Source: Bradyrhizobium barranii subsp. barranii
GTDB lineage: Bacteria > Pseudomonadota > Alphaproteobacteria > Rhizobiales > Xanthobacteraceae
Length of the DNA stretch: 64,000 nucleotides
Assembly (NCBI RefSeq): GCF_017565645.3
Contig: NZ_CP086136.1
Span: forward strand, 6,059,501 to 6,123,500
Direction: 5' to 3'
Shown: piece after piece, positions 42,106 through 50,111 of the stretch
Layout of the letters: every line of letters begins with the position of its first letter
Position numbering within the stretch: the first letter of the stretch is position 1
Position numbers and translations under genes: made by a program
Notes under the pieces: model-generated
Seen by the model: only the letters and a program-made list of their open reading frames with translations
Told to the model about the DNA's origin: nothing
The model's database searches: none

Positions 42106-42975
42106 TCAGTTTGCCTCCTGTTCGACGAATTCGAGCGCCAGACCATGCGCGGTGGCGGGTGGCACCAACAGCACGGCACCGGTCATCGCGAAGCCGACGC
42201 CGTTGTGTTTCAGTGTTCGCCCTGTCGCATCCAGATCAGCGACCGCCAGACGCGCCGCGCAAAAGCGCGGCGAAGCGCTGTTCGCGAGGCCCGGTAGCCG
42301 ACGCGCCAGTTCGGACGGGCCGAGCAAGGTGATCTGATTGCCGCGCTCACCAATCGTCAGCCGCCCGGGCGCAAGCTCGGCCGCGCTTTCCGTGAGGCGC
42401 TCGAGGAAATCTCGATGCGCCACCGGCTCCGCCGCCGACATCACTACCTCGACCACGCGGAGGGCGCCGTTGGGATGACGCTGATACTGCGCCTTCCAGA
42501 ACAGTTCCGGCGGGTGACGCTGCTGGCAGGTGAAGAACGCGATCCCGGGCATGGCGGGATCGGTGGCAAAGGCTAGCGAAAACGCGACGCGCGCCGTGCC
42601 TCCGCCCGGGAGCACCGCGTCGCGGCCGAAATCGAACGGCGCATAATCGCCGATGCGGTCGGCCCTGAAACGCGCGGCATCGGCGTGGGCGTCGGTGCTG
42701 TGCAAGACCAGCATCGACATCCCCTCGGCGGTCTCAAGAAAATCGCGGTTGTAGGCCGCGAAGCTGAAATGGCCCGGCGTGGCTGGCGGCACCAACGCAT
42801 TGTCGGTGACGGCCAGCAACTCCAGAAAATTGTCGGCGAACTGCGCCAGGCGGTTGCTGGTTCCGAACGGATGCACACCGGTCGGCGTGAGGTTGAAGCC
42901 AAGCCGCTGCCAATCCAGCGCAGCCTGTTCCAGATCGCGGACGCAAATGACGAGATGATCTAAACGACGGGGCAT
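42106..42975 (-). CDS. Glyoxalase-like (VOC) domain protein
   Basis: A 289-residue protein of the Glyoxalase_3 type. It shows RRLDHLVICVRDLEQAALDWQRLGFNLTPTGVHPFGTSNRLAQF and NFLELLAV. A second betaalphabetabeta half ends in GPSELARRLPGL and the closing ALEFVEQEAN. The metal ligands would be His near residue 6 and Glu in the FLELL segment. The start at 42975 has GGAG 7 nt upstream. It is divergent from a LysR regulator, the probable controller of this operon (VOC, RidA, ATC hydrolase-like). Confidence 0.82.
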   Translation of the reverse strand: MPRRLDHLVICVRDLEQAALDWQRLGFNLTPTGVHPFGTSNRLAQFADNFLELLAVTDNALVPPATPGHFSFAAYNRDFLETAEGMSMLVLHSTDAHADAARFRADRIGDYAPFDFGRDAVLPGGGTARVAFSLAFATDPAMPGIAFFTCQQRHPPELFWKAQYQRHPNGALRVVEVVMSAAEPVAHRDFLERLTESAAELAPGRLTIGERGNQITLLGPSELARRLPGLANSASPRFCAARLAVADLDATGRTLKHNGVGFAMTGAVLLVPPATAHGLALEFVEQEAN

Positions 42976-43105
42976 TGGGGGTCTCCGGATTGCGGGCCGA
43001 CCGTATCCGGCGACATCACTGCTTCGCAAAGCATTGTTGCTGCGGTTCAGCGCAAGAAAATCTATTGCAAGGCCAAGGCCCATCGGTGTCAAACTGCGAG
43101 CCGCG

Positions 43106-43732
43106 ATGACCTACGCCCTTCCCCCGCTCAACGCGCTCCGCGCTTTTGAGGCCGCCGCCCGGCATCTCAGCTTCAAGTTGGCCGCGCACGAGCTGCACGT
43201 GACACCTGCCGCCGTGGGACAGCAGGTGAAGGCGCTGGAGGCACGCCTCGGCGTGCAGCTGTTCGAGCGGCTGCATAAGCAGCTCATTCTCACCGCGGCC
43301 GGTCAGGCCTATCTGCCCGGGGTCTCCGAAGGTTTTCGTCACATTGCGGAGGCGACCTCGCAATTGAAGCCGGCGGGCGCGGTGCTGCTGCAGTTGGGGG
43401 TCCATGGCAGCTTCGACCTGCGCCGGCTCGAATTGGCGGAGTTTCGCAGCGCCCATGCGGAGATCGGTTTGCGGGTGCTGCAGCCGGCCGGCCTGCACGA
43501 ATTGGTCGAGGGCAAGGTCGACCTGCTGATCGCCCGCGGTCTCGGCCGCCATCCGGGCTATCGCTGCGACCGGGTCAATGAGGGATCAGGCCTCGGTGAT
43601 TGGCTGATCGCGCCTGAAGGCACCGCGGATTGCCCCGAGATCGTCAGCTTCCGCGACTGGCTGCGCGCCCTGCCAGCCGAGAACCCGCTCGCAAACCGCC
43701 GCCCGCGTCTGGTCGGCATCAGCGGAAGCTAA
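43106..43732 (+). CDS. LysR-type regulator with shortened effector domain
   Basis: A 208-residue GcvA-like LysR protein. The DNA-binding domain is complete (LPPLNALRAFEAAARHLSFKLAAHELHVTPAAVGQQVKALEARLGVQLFER). The effector domain starts normally and reaches KVDLLIARGLGRHPGYRCDRV. It then jumps to GLGDWLIAPEGTADCPEIVSFRDWL, which belongs near the C-terminus of family members. About 90 residues of the second subdomain are missing compared with the usual 300. The frame is intact. It may be non-functional or a constitutive DNA binder. Confidence 0.75.
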   Translation: MTYALPPLNALRAFEAAARHLSFKLAAHELHVTPAAVGQQVKALEARLGVQLFERLHKQLILTAAGQAYLPGVSEGFRHIAEATSQLKPAGAVLLQLGVHGSFDLRRLELAEFRSAHAEIGLRVLQPAGLHELVEGKVDLLIARGLGRHPGYRCDRVNEGSGLGDWLIAPEGTADCPEIVSFRDWLRALPAENPLANRRPRLVGISGS

Positions 43733-43747
43733 GGCGACCGTGAGGCA

Positions 43748-43817
43748 TGGCTTGAGCCCTCGCCGCCAGGACGTTTGAGACGTCGGGCAAAACACCGGCA
43801 CAAGTCCATCATGGCGC
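43748..43817 (+). repeat. Intergenic direct repeat, right copy
   Basis: Seventy bases starting TGGCTTGAGC and ending ATCATGGCGC, about 60 identical to the left copy at 39553-39622, same orientation. Both keep the GACGT-N5-ACGTC core. It lies just after the LysR gene. Confidence 0.85.
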
Positions 43818-43840
43818 TGGTCCCGTAGAGACCACCGAGC

Positions 43841-44116
43841 TCACGGCAGCGGTTCGACCTTCGCCGCCATATCGGGAACCCGCGTGATCTTATACATGGC
43901 GTTGCTGCATCTAAGAACCCAAACGTCGCGATCAGGTCGAGACGCCTTCGTGTTCTTCTTTGCGCCGAGTGGCTTTTCGCAAGTGAAGCCTTGCGTGCGT
44001 ATCTGGGCCGCAAGCATTCCCTGAACGGTTTCGGCCGGAATCTGCTGCGCCCGCACTTGCGGAGCAAATAGAATAAAAACGAAGGCAAGTAGTAATGATC
44101 CAGATGCTCTGTGCAT
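43841..44116 (-). CDS. Small secreted protein of unknown function
   Basis: A 91-residue protein with a signal peptide (HRASGSLLLAFVFILFAPQVRAQ). The mature part has two cysteines (GFTCEKPLG and LRCSNAMYKI), which could form a disulphide, and WVLRCSNAMYKITRVPD. AAGGG lies 9 nt before the ATG. I do not know a named family, but similar short proteins seem common in Bradyrhizobium. It stands alone, with the REP-type repeat on its downstream side. Confidence 0.65.
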   Translation of the reverse strand: MHRASGSLLLAFVFILFAPQVRAQQIPAETVQGMLAAQIRTQGFTCEKPLGAKKNTKASRPDRDVWVLRCSNAMYKITRVPDMAAKVEPLP

Positions 44117-44374
44117 GATTTCAACCCTTGAAGCAGCCGCCCCGCAAGTTCGAACATCGCACTATAGCAGAAACACCGGTGTTGTCCGCGCCGGGCCTTC
44201 CGCGCCGTAGCGCGCTAGCTGCACTCATTGTCAGGACAACGAGCGCGGATTGGTGGCAATTTGCCCGAAAGCAGACCTATTGTGCTCAGTTCAAGCTTTG
44301 TCGTTCATGACCCAAGGCGGACCTGACGCGCTCCCGGTGCGGTGTGTTAAAATAGCAGGGAACGGATCGTGTCT
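44117..44374. other. Short non-coding interval
   Basis: 258 bp with no gene seen. It must contain the divergent promoters of the small secreted protein (minus) and the methyltransferase-like membrane protein (plus). No convincing operator or repeat is visible. Confidence 0.4.
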
Positions 44375-44881
44375 ATGCCAAGAACTGCTGCTGTCATCGG
44401 CACCGCCATCTTCTTCGTGTTCGCGCCCTGCGTGGTGGCTGGGGTGGTCCCGTGGTGGATTTCACGCTGGGAGTTCAGGTTGCCGTTTCTCGGCGTCGAG
44501 CTCACGCGCTTCGTCGGCGCCGCGCTAATTCTTGCCGGCTTAGCCGGGCTCGTGGATTCATTCGCGCGTTTCGCACTGCAGGGGCTCGGCACGCCGGCGC
44601 CGATCGCCCCGACCCAACATCTCGTCGTTACCGGCCTCTATCGCTATGTGCGCAATCCAATCTATGTGGCGGTCGCCGCCGTCATTTTCGGCCAGGCGCT
44701 CCTGTTCGGCGATTGGGGGCTGTTCGCCTACGGCGCAGTCGTCTGGCTCGCCTTCCACCTTTTTGTCGTGGGCTACGAAGAGCCGACGCTAAAAAGGTCA
44801 TTCGGCGCGGAATACGAAGCGTTCTGCATCAATGTGCCGCGTTGGATCCCGCGCCTAACTGCGTGGCGAGGCGGTCGGTAG
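44375..44881 (+). CDS. Isoprenylcysteine/phospholipid methyltransferase-like membrane protein
   Basis: A 168-residue integral membrane protein with about four helices. The C-terminal signature is GLYRYVRNPIYVAVAAVIFGQALLFG, then VGYEEPTLKRSFGAEYEAFCINVPRWIPR. It is that of the PEMT/ICMT family, which binds S-adenosylmethionine through the RxxRNPxY and EE motifs. Both are present. The start is the ATG at 44375; a GTG two codons upstream is possible. The substrate is unknown. Confidence 0.82.
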   Translation: MPRTAAVIGTAIFFVFAPCVVAGVVPWWISRWEFRLPFLGVELTRFVGAALILAGLAGLVDSFARFALQGLGTPAPIAPTQHLVVTGLYRYVRNPIYVAVAAVIFGQALLFGDWGLFAYGAVVWLAFHLFVVGYEEPTLKRSFGAEYEAFCINVPRWIPRLTAWRGGR

Positions 44882-45216
44882 CTGCCGTAGCGCATGACCT
44901 CGGCGCTGATTTTTGATGAGCTTCTCGAAGGCTCCTCAACAAAGCTTGTCTGCAATTGGGCCCATCAGCGAAGTGACGGCACGCCTCATTGAGGTCCGAT
45001 CAATAGGGCATAGCGGACTGAATTTGCTCAGGTTGAGTTTTTCGTAGTTTGACCCAGAGCGGTCATCAGCCGCCGTATTCGGGCGAAGTTGATATAGATC
45101 AACCTTGATGATGTGCATAGTCGATACCGCAAAATGTTGCTTGCAGTCTCTTCGGTAGGAATGAGCCGCAAAGGATAGTCAGTCGTTCAATCATTGACAC
45201 ATAAGGAGACGCGCAA
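44882..45216. other. Non-coding interval with FixK-type promoter
   Basis: 335 bp. The right part holds the FixK/FNR box and the promoter of the repeat protein. A near-miss, TTGAGGTCCGATCAA with a 7-bp spacer, lies at about 44990. The left part shows nothing I can name. Confidence 0.5.
45089..45102. promoter_or_regulatory. FixK/FNR box upstream of the repeat protein
   Basis: TTGATATAGATCAA exactly matches TTGAT-N4-ATCAA. Its centre is 121 bp before the start at 45217; with -40.5 spacing transcription would begin near 45136, giving a leader of about 80 nt. Confidence 0.72.
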
Positions 45217-45546
45217 ATGAGGAAGCTTGCTTCGGTAGGACTGATCGCCGCGGCCATGTTCGCTAATCCGGCCATGGCCGCGTGGTACGACCAAAACGGC
45301 GCAGCCGTCCATCCGTCCCGCGTCGTTCACTGCATCCGGGCTCCAGACGTTGGCAGTTTTGCCGGAGGGCCGTTCAATAAGCCTCCCTGCGAACCGGCAA
45401 GCTGGCGTAGGTCGGCGTGGCGCGACAAAAGCGGTGCAGTCGTCCCTACCTCCAACGTCGTTCACTGTGTCCGGGCTCCAGACGTTGGCAATTATGCCGG
45501 AGGTCCGTTTAATAAGCCTCCCTGCGAACCGGCAACCTGGCGCTGA
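45217..45546 (+). CDS. Secreted protein made of two 43-residue repeats
   Basis: A 109-residue protein. The signal peptide (RKLASVGLIAAAMFANPAMA) is followed by two tandem copies of one unit. The first reads AWYDQNGAAVHPSRVVHC then IRAPDVGSFAGGPFNKPPCEPASWR. The second reads AWRDKSGAVVPTSNVVHC then VRAPDVGNYAGGPFNKPPCEPATWR. Each unit has two cysteines, probably one disulphide. AAGGAG lies 9 nt before the ATG. The upstream FixK/FNR box suggests expression at low oxygen. I do not recognise the family. Confidence 0.8.
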   Translation: MRKLASVGLIAAAMFANPAMAAWYDQNGAAVHPSRVVHCIRAPDVGSFAGGPFNKPPCEPASWRRSAWRDKSGAVVPTSNVVHCVRAPDVGNYAGGPFNKPPCEPATWR

Positions 45547-45600
45547 GGCGAGCGGCAAGATGCCGCCAACGTTCCCTGCGAAGCGAACGTTCAATGTCGG

Positions 45601-45785
45601 GACGGTTCGTTGACGCTGCGCGCTGGTGCCAAAATCACCGAGCGTAGACAAGTAGACAAAGAGAGCAACTGGCTGCCTGCGAGTGGCCAGTTCTCGCTTT
45701 ACATCCGCGTCTACTGGGCGGGAGCAACATCCTCGATGGTCAATGGAGACCGCCGTTTGTCAAGCGAATACAATCGAGCAGTTAA
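45601..45785 (+). pseudogene. C-terminal remnant of a DUF1254/DUF1214 gene
   Basis: The frame spells DGSLTLRAGAKITERRQVDKESNWLP, then SGQFSLYIRVYW. After a frameshift it gives ILDGQWRPPFVKRIQSSS and a stop. These match the end of DUF1214 proteins; compare DGSLTLYVQND and ANWLPAPKSPFNLTMRLY in the intact gene at 19526-20959. The rest of the gene is absent and is replaced by the repeat-protein gene directly upstream. A decayed paralogue. Confidence 0.72.
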
Positions 45786-45939
45786 CTACGGCGTCCGCGA
45801 CGCGGTTCCGGGATGCGAACGGACGATATATCGAACGTCGGTTGTTGGCCCTTAACGGACCTATGGACGCTGTCGTGGATTTGTCTGCTGCTGACCCAGC
45901 TGAGACATCGGCGCGGGGCTTCTGTCCCGCGTTTTGTGT

Positions 45940-46158
45940 TTAGGACCACGGCGGCTCTTCGCTCTTCCCGACCGCCTCGTGGTGGGTCGTGACACCCGCC
46001 GAACGCAAGCCGGTTAGCAATACGGTTCTCACAGAGGCCGGATCGAATCCAATATCTTTGGCGTTTGGTGGATGTGCTTCGCTGCCCTTCAACCGGAGCG
46101 CCAAGTGCAATTGCTCGCAAAGGTGCTGAACGACGAGATTGACCTGATCGTCAGTCAT
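45940..46158 (-). CDS. Small protein of unknown function
   Basis: A 72-residue soluble protein starting MTDDQVNLVVQHLCEQLHLALRLKGSEAHPPNAKDIGFDP. AAGG lies 6 nt before the ATG at 46158; the longer reading from 46272 has an implausible N-terminus. It is helical and acidic at first, with no signal peptide. No family is recognised. It stands alone between the DUF1214 remnant and the dipeptide transporter operon. Confidence 0.55.
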   Translation of the reverse strand: MTDDQVNLVVQHLCEQLHLALRLKGSEAHPPNAKDIGFDPASVRTVLLTGLRSAGVTTHHEAVGKSEEPPWS

Positions 46159-46359
46159 GATCTGCCTTTCCTGCTTGCTACCCAACCATGTAGCACACAT
46201 GAAAATAGGGCGGTACGCGATTGGACCGCGCCAAGGATCAACCCCACGCGATGGCCCATGGGCGGATCCCAAAAATCGTCCGCCTGTCAGGACAGACCGG
46301 ACGTGACTAGCGGGCCGCTGGAGCGACGCTTTTGACCGCGACGGACGCGCCTTCCATCC

Positions 46360-47412
46360 TTAGGGATGCCCGCCCTCGGTCGAAGCCAATTGCGTCTGCC
46401 CAGCAATCTCGTCAGCCCGCCAGCACCTCACCTCATGTCCATCGGCGCGCGTTTCCAGCACCGGACCGGGCTCGTGGCGACACACGGCCTCCGCGTACCG
46501 GCAACGCGGGCTGAAGGCGCATCCGTTCGGCGGATTGAGCGGGTTGGGAAGGTCGCCCCCTGTCGTCGCCAACGGTGCATGGTGCAGCGGATCGGGGATG
46601 GCCGCGATCAGGGCTTGCGTGTAGGGGTGCGCCGGGCGCTCAAAAATTTCGCGCCAGTGGCCGTTCTCGACGATGCGGCCGAGATACATGACGGCGACGC
46701 GGTCGCTCATGTGCTCGACGACGCCGAGGTCGTGGCTGATCATGATGTAGGAAAGACCGAGCGTGTCCTTCAATTCCAGCAGCAAATTGATGATCTGGGC
46801 GCGGATCGAGACGTCGAGCGCCGACACCGGCTCGTCGCAGATGACGATCCTGGGATTGAGGATCAGGGCGCGCGCAATCCCGATGCGCTGGCGCTGGCCG
46901 CCGGAGAATTCATGCGGATAGCGGTCGGCCTGTTCCGGCCGCAGGCCGACATGCCGCAGCATCGTCGCAACACGGTCCTCGATCTCACTTTTTGCGGTCA
47001 CGCCATGCACACGCAGGGGATCTTCCAGCGTGCGGCGGACGGTCTGGCGGGGATTGAGCGAGGCGTAGGGATCCTGAAAAACGATCTGCACGGTGCGGGC
47101 CAGCGACTTTCGGTCGCCGGATTGCCTGTTGGTCACCACCTGCCCGTCCAGCACGATGCGGCCGCGCGTCGGCGTCAACAGACCCAGGATCGACAATGCG
47201 ACGGTCGACTTGCCCGAGCCGGACTCGCCGACAAGGCCGAGGCATTCGCCTCGTCTCAGCCTGAGATCGACGCCGTCGACGGCACGGAGCACCCGCCGGC
47301 CGCGGCCGAGCCAGCCGCCCCCCATCGGAAAATGAACCGCGAGATCCTCGATGCTGAGAATGAGGTCGTCGTCCGGCCTCGCTTCCCCCTGCATGGCTTG
47401 CGGCTCATGCAT
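46360..47412 (-). CDS. Dipeptide/oligopeptide ABC transporter ATPase (DppF-like)
   Basis: A 350-residue ATPase with Walker A GESGSGKST, signature FSGGQRQRIGIARAL, Walker B IVICDEP and ISHDLGVVEHMSD. The C-terminal oligopeptide-type domain carries the CAFSPRCRYAEAVCRHEPG cysteine cluster, often an iron-sulphur or zinc site in DppD/DppF. The start at 47412 overlaps the end of the upstream ATPase gene by 8 bp; ATG 47394 is an alternative. Last gene of a five-gene importer operon. Confidence 0.9.
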   Translation of the reverse strand: MHEPQAMQGEARPDDDLILSIEDLAVHFPMGGGWLGRGRRVLRAVDGVDLRLRRGECLGLVGESGSGKSTVALSILGLLTPTRGRIVLDGQVVTNRQSGDRKSLARTVQIVFQDPYASLNPRQTVRRTLEDPLRVHGVTAKSEIEDRVATMLRHVGLRPEQADRYPHEFSGGQRQRIGIARALILNPRIVICDEPVSALDVSIRAQIINLLLELKDTLGLSYIMISHDLGVVEHMSDRVAVMYLGRIVENGHWREIFERPAHPYTQALIAAIPDPLHHAPLATTGGDLPNPLNPPNGCAFSPRCRYAEAVCRHEPGPVLETRADGHEVRCWRADEIAGQTQLASTEGGHP

Positions 47413-48385
47413 GGTGGTAACACCGGACGAAACCGCCGGCCTCCAGCAAATCCGTCTGCGGCGCAACCGTGCGGCAGATCTCGGTGGCCTGCGTACAGCG
47501 CGGATTGAACCGGCAGCCATCCGGGAAATTCGTGATGGCTGGAACCACGCCCGCGATCTCCTTAAGCCTGGTGCGGCCAAGCGCGGCCCGACTGCCCAGC
47601 CGCGGCAGCGAGGCGACCAGGCCCTGCGTATAGGGATGCGAAGGCGCCCGGAAAATATCGGCAGAGCCGCGCTCCTCGACGATGCGGCCGGCATACATGA
47701 CGGCGACACGGCGGCAGACATTGGCGACGAGGCCGAGATCGTGGCTGATCATCAGGATCGCCGTCCCCCTCTCGGCGCACAGATTGCGCATCAGCTCGAT
47801 GATTTCCGCCTGCACCGTCACGTCGAGCGCGGTGGTCGGTTCGTCGGCGATCAGGAGGTCCGGACCGCATGCGAGGGCGATGGCGATCATGACGCGCTGA
47901 CGCATGCCGCCGGACAGCTGGTGCGGGTAATCGTTGACGCGTCGCTCGGGTGCGGGGACGCGGACGCTCGCCAGCGCCTCGACCGCAAGCTGGTTGGCTT
48001 CCCGCCAGCTCTTGCCCTTGTGCAGCACGAACATCTCGGCGATCTGCCGGCCCACCGGCGAGACCGGGTTCAGCGCCGTCATCGGCTCCTGGAAGATCAT
48101 GGCGATGCGATTGCCGCGCAGCTCCCGCTGCCTGGCCGCGGAAAGGTGCTGGATCTCCCGTCCCTCAAACCGGATGACGCCGCCGCCGATCGACAGCGGC
48201 TGCCGCAACAGGCCGATCAAGGCGAGCGCCGTGATGCTCTTGCCGCAGCCGGATTCGCCGACAAGGCCGAACGTCTCGCCGCGATCAATGCGAAATGAAA
48301 TGCCCTCGGCCGCCGCAACGCGCCTCGATCCATCGTCGAGATCGATGCGCAGATCCTCGACTTCGATCAGCGGCGCGCCGGTCAT
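47405..48385 (-). CDS. Dipeptide/oligopeptide ABC transporter ATPase (DppD-like)
   Basis: A 326-residue ATPase: Walker [10 protein letters not shown] (the usual Thr after Lys-Ser is Ile), signature [15 protein letters not shown], Walker [13 protein letters not shown] and [12 protein letters not shown]. The C-terminal [17 protein letters not shown] cluster is intact. Lys is retained in Walker A, so nucleotide binding is expected. The ATG overlaps the permease stop as ATGA. Pairs with the DppF-like subunit. Confidence 0.9.
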   Translation of the reverse strand: MTGAPLIEVEDLRIDLDDGSRRVAAAEGISFRIDRGETFGLVGESGCGKSITALALIGLLRQPLSIGGGVIRFEGREIQHLSAARQRELRGNRIAMIFQEPMTALNPVSPVGRQIAEMFVLHKGKSWREANQLAVEALASVRVPAPERRVNDYPHQLSGGMRQRVMIAIALACGPDLLIADEPTTALDVTVQAEIIELMRNLCAERGTAILMISHDLGLVANVCRRVAVMYAGRIVEERGSADIFRAPSHPYTQGLVASLPRLGSRAALGRTRLKEIAGVVPAITNFPDGCRFNPRCTQATEICRTVAPQTDLLEAGGFVRCYHHA

Positions 48386-49131
48386 GTCCGCCGGCTCCGC
48401 GATTGTGGATCGAGAATGTCGCGCAGGCCATCGCCGAGCAGGTTGAGGCCAAGCACCGTCAGGAAGATGGCAAGGCCAGGAAACACCGAGAGCCACGGCG
48501 CCGTCGTGATCTGGTCGCGGGCGTCCGACAACATGCTGCCCCAGCTCGGAAACGGCGGACGGACGCCGAGGCCGAGCATGTTCGGCAGCAGCTGCGTGAT
48601 CATGATCCGCAGATCGCCGTAGCCGAGCACGGTTGCCGCCTGGACATAGCCCTGGCTCCGGAGCGACAGCGCCGACGCGCGGGCGATCCGGCACGTGAAG
48701 GACCAGTTGGTCAGGCCGAGCGCGATCAGCAGGCTGGTGAGGCCGGGGCCAAGCACCGCCATGATCGCGAGCGCGAAGATCAGCGAGGGGATCGCGAGCA
48801 TCAGATTGGTCAGGCCGTTGACGAAATCGTCCCACCAGCCGCCCCAATAGCCCGCGCTCAAGCCCAGCGCGACGCCGATGACGCTGTTGATGAGCTGCGA
48901 GACGATGCCGACGGTCAGCGAGACGCGGGCGCCGTAGACGACGCGGGAATAGATGTCGCGGCCCTGGTCGTCGGTGCCGAACCACCAGGTCCAGCTCGGA
49001 GGCTCCTCCGCGTTCATGAGGTTGGCGTCCAGGACGGGATCGGTGTGCGCCAGCCAGGGCGCGAGCAGGCCGACCAGGATCGCGAGCGCGAACAGCGCGC
49101 CACCGATGATGAGATTGGCGCGGAGCTTCAT
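48382..49131 (-). CDS. Dipeptide ABC transporter permease (DppC-like), internal deletion
   Basis: A 249-residue permease, short for the family (about 280-300). The normal start, the GTDDQGRDIYSRVVYGARVSL motif and the coupling loop GYVQAATVLGYGDLRIMITQLLPN are present. After LLPNML the sequence passes directly to GLGVRPPFPSWGSML. Relatives have about 25 more residues here, spanning one membrane helix and ending EASLSFL. The frame is preserved. With one helix missing, the topology after the coupling loop would invert, so function is doubtful. Start and stop overlap both neighbours as ATGA. Confidence 0.85.
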   Translation of the reverse strand: MKLRANLIIGGALFALAILVGLLAPWLAHTDPVLDANLMNAEEPPSWTWWFGTDDQGRDIYSRVVYGARVSLTVGIVSQLINSVIGVALGLSAGYWGGWWDDFVNGLTNLMLAIPSLIFALAIMAVLGPGLTSLLIALGLTNWSFTCRIARASALSLRSQGYVQAATVLGYGDLRIMITQLLPNMLGLGVRPPFPSWGSMLSDARDQITTAPWLSVFPGLAIFLTVLGLNLLGDGLRDILDPQSRSRRT

Positions 49132-50051
49132 GCGTATCTGATCCTGGGATCGATCACGCCGTAGAGCACGTCGATCAGCAGATTGATCGCGAGAAAGGCC
49201 AGCACCACCACGAGAATGGAGCCCTGGACGGCGGGAATGTCGCGCTGGAGCACGCTGTCGACGAGCAGCGAACCGATGCCCGGCCAGGAGAACAGTTTCT
49301 CGACCACGACCGCCTGCCCCATCAACCCGCCGAACTGAAGGCCGACAGTGGTGAGAATGATGACGAGCGCGTTGCGCATCACGTGCCACTTCACCACACG
49401 CGTCTCGCTCATGCCCTTCGAGCGCGCGGTGCGGACGAAATCAGCGGTCATGATCTCGAGGACCGCGGCGCGCGTCGTGCGGGCAAATAGCGCCATCGGC
49501 GAGACGCCGAGCGTCACGGCCGGCAGAAGCAGATATTTCAGCCCTCCATCGCCATAGCCGAAGCTCGGCAGCCAGCCGAGCTTCAACGCAAACAGATACA
49601 TCAGCACCAATCCGAGCCAGAATTTGGCAATGGAAAGGCCCGACACCGCCAGCACCATGGCGAGCGTATCGACGATGCCCCCGGGTTTCAGCGCTGCGAT
49701 GAAACCAAGGGGAACACCGATCAAAATCGCAAACGTCATGGCCGTGAAGATGAGCTGCAGCGTCGGCCAGGCCCGTTTGGCGATCATGGTCGTGACAGGC
49801 TCGCGGGTCCGGAACGAGGTGCCGAAGTCACCGGTCGCGAGCTTGGCGATGTAGGCGCCGAAACGCCAATAGAGGGGATCGTCGAGGCCGAGCTGCTTCT
49901 TCATGCGCAGCTCGACCTGGGGATCGCTGTCGTCGCTCATGGATGAGACGATGCTGCCGGGAACGACGCTGAACAGCACGAACACCAGCAGCACGACGGC
50001 GAGCACGGTCGGAATGGTTTGCAGCAGACGGCGGAGCAGGAACGAGAGCAT
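49128..50051 (-). CDS. Dipeptide ABC transporter permease (DppB-like)
   Basis: A 307-residue permease of normal length with six helices. Landmarks are LLRRLLQTIPTVLAVVLLVF, the periplasmic PGSIVSS segment, DFVRTARSKGMSETRVVKWHVMRNAL (the EAA-type coupling loop) and LFSWPGIGSLLVDSVLQRDIPAVQG. The stop overlaps the next start. The binding-protein gene ends 60 bp upstream. Confidence 0.92.
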   Translation of the reverse strand: MLSFLLRRLLQTIPTVLAVVLLVFVLFSVVPGSIVSSMSDDSDPQVELRMKKQLGLDDPLYWRFGAYIAKLATGDFGTSFRTREPVTTMIAKRAWPTLQLIFTAMTFAILIGVPLGFIAALKPGGIVDTLAMVLAVSGLSIAKFWLGLVLMYLFALKLGWLPSFGYGDGGLKYLLLPAVTLGVSPMALFARTTRAAVLEIMTADFVRTARSKGMSETRVVKWHVMRNALVIILTTVGLQFGGLMGQAVVVEKLFSWPGIGSLLVDSVLQRDIPAVQGSILVVVLAFLAINLLIDVLYGVIDPRIRYA

Positions 50052-50111
50052 CCAGGCTTTTCCTCTCTCCCCCCACCGCTCGTCGCGATGGAGGGAGCGC
50101 GAGAGCGCGTG

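Noticed and set aside
44988..45004. TTGAGGTCCGATCAA as another FixK/FNR box
   Set aside because: The spacer is 7 bp instead of 6, and a perfect site lies 100 bp downstream.
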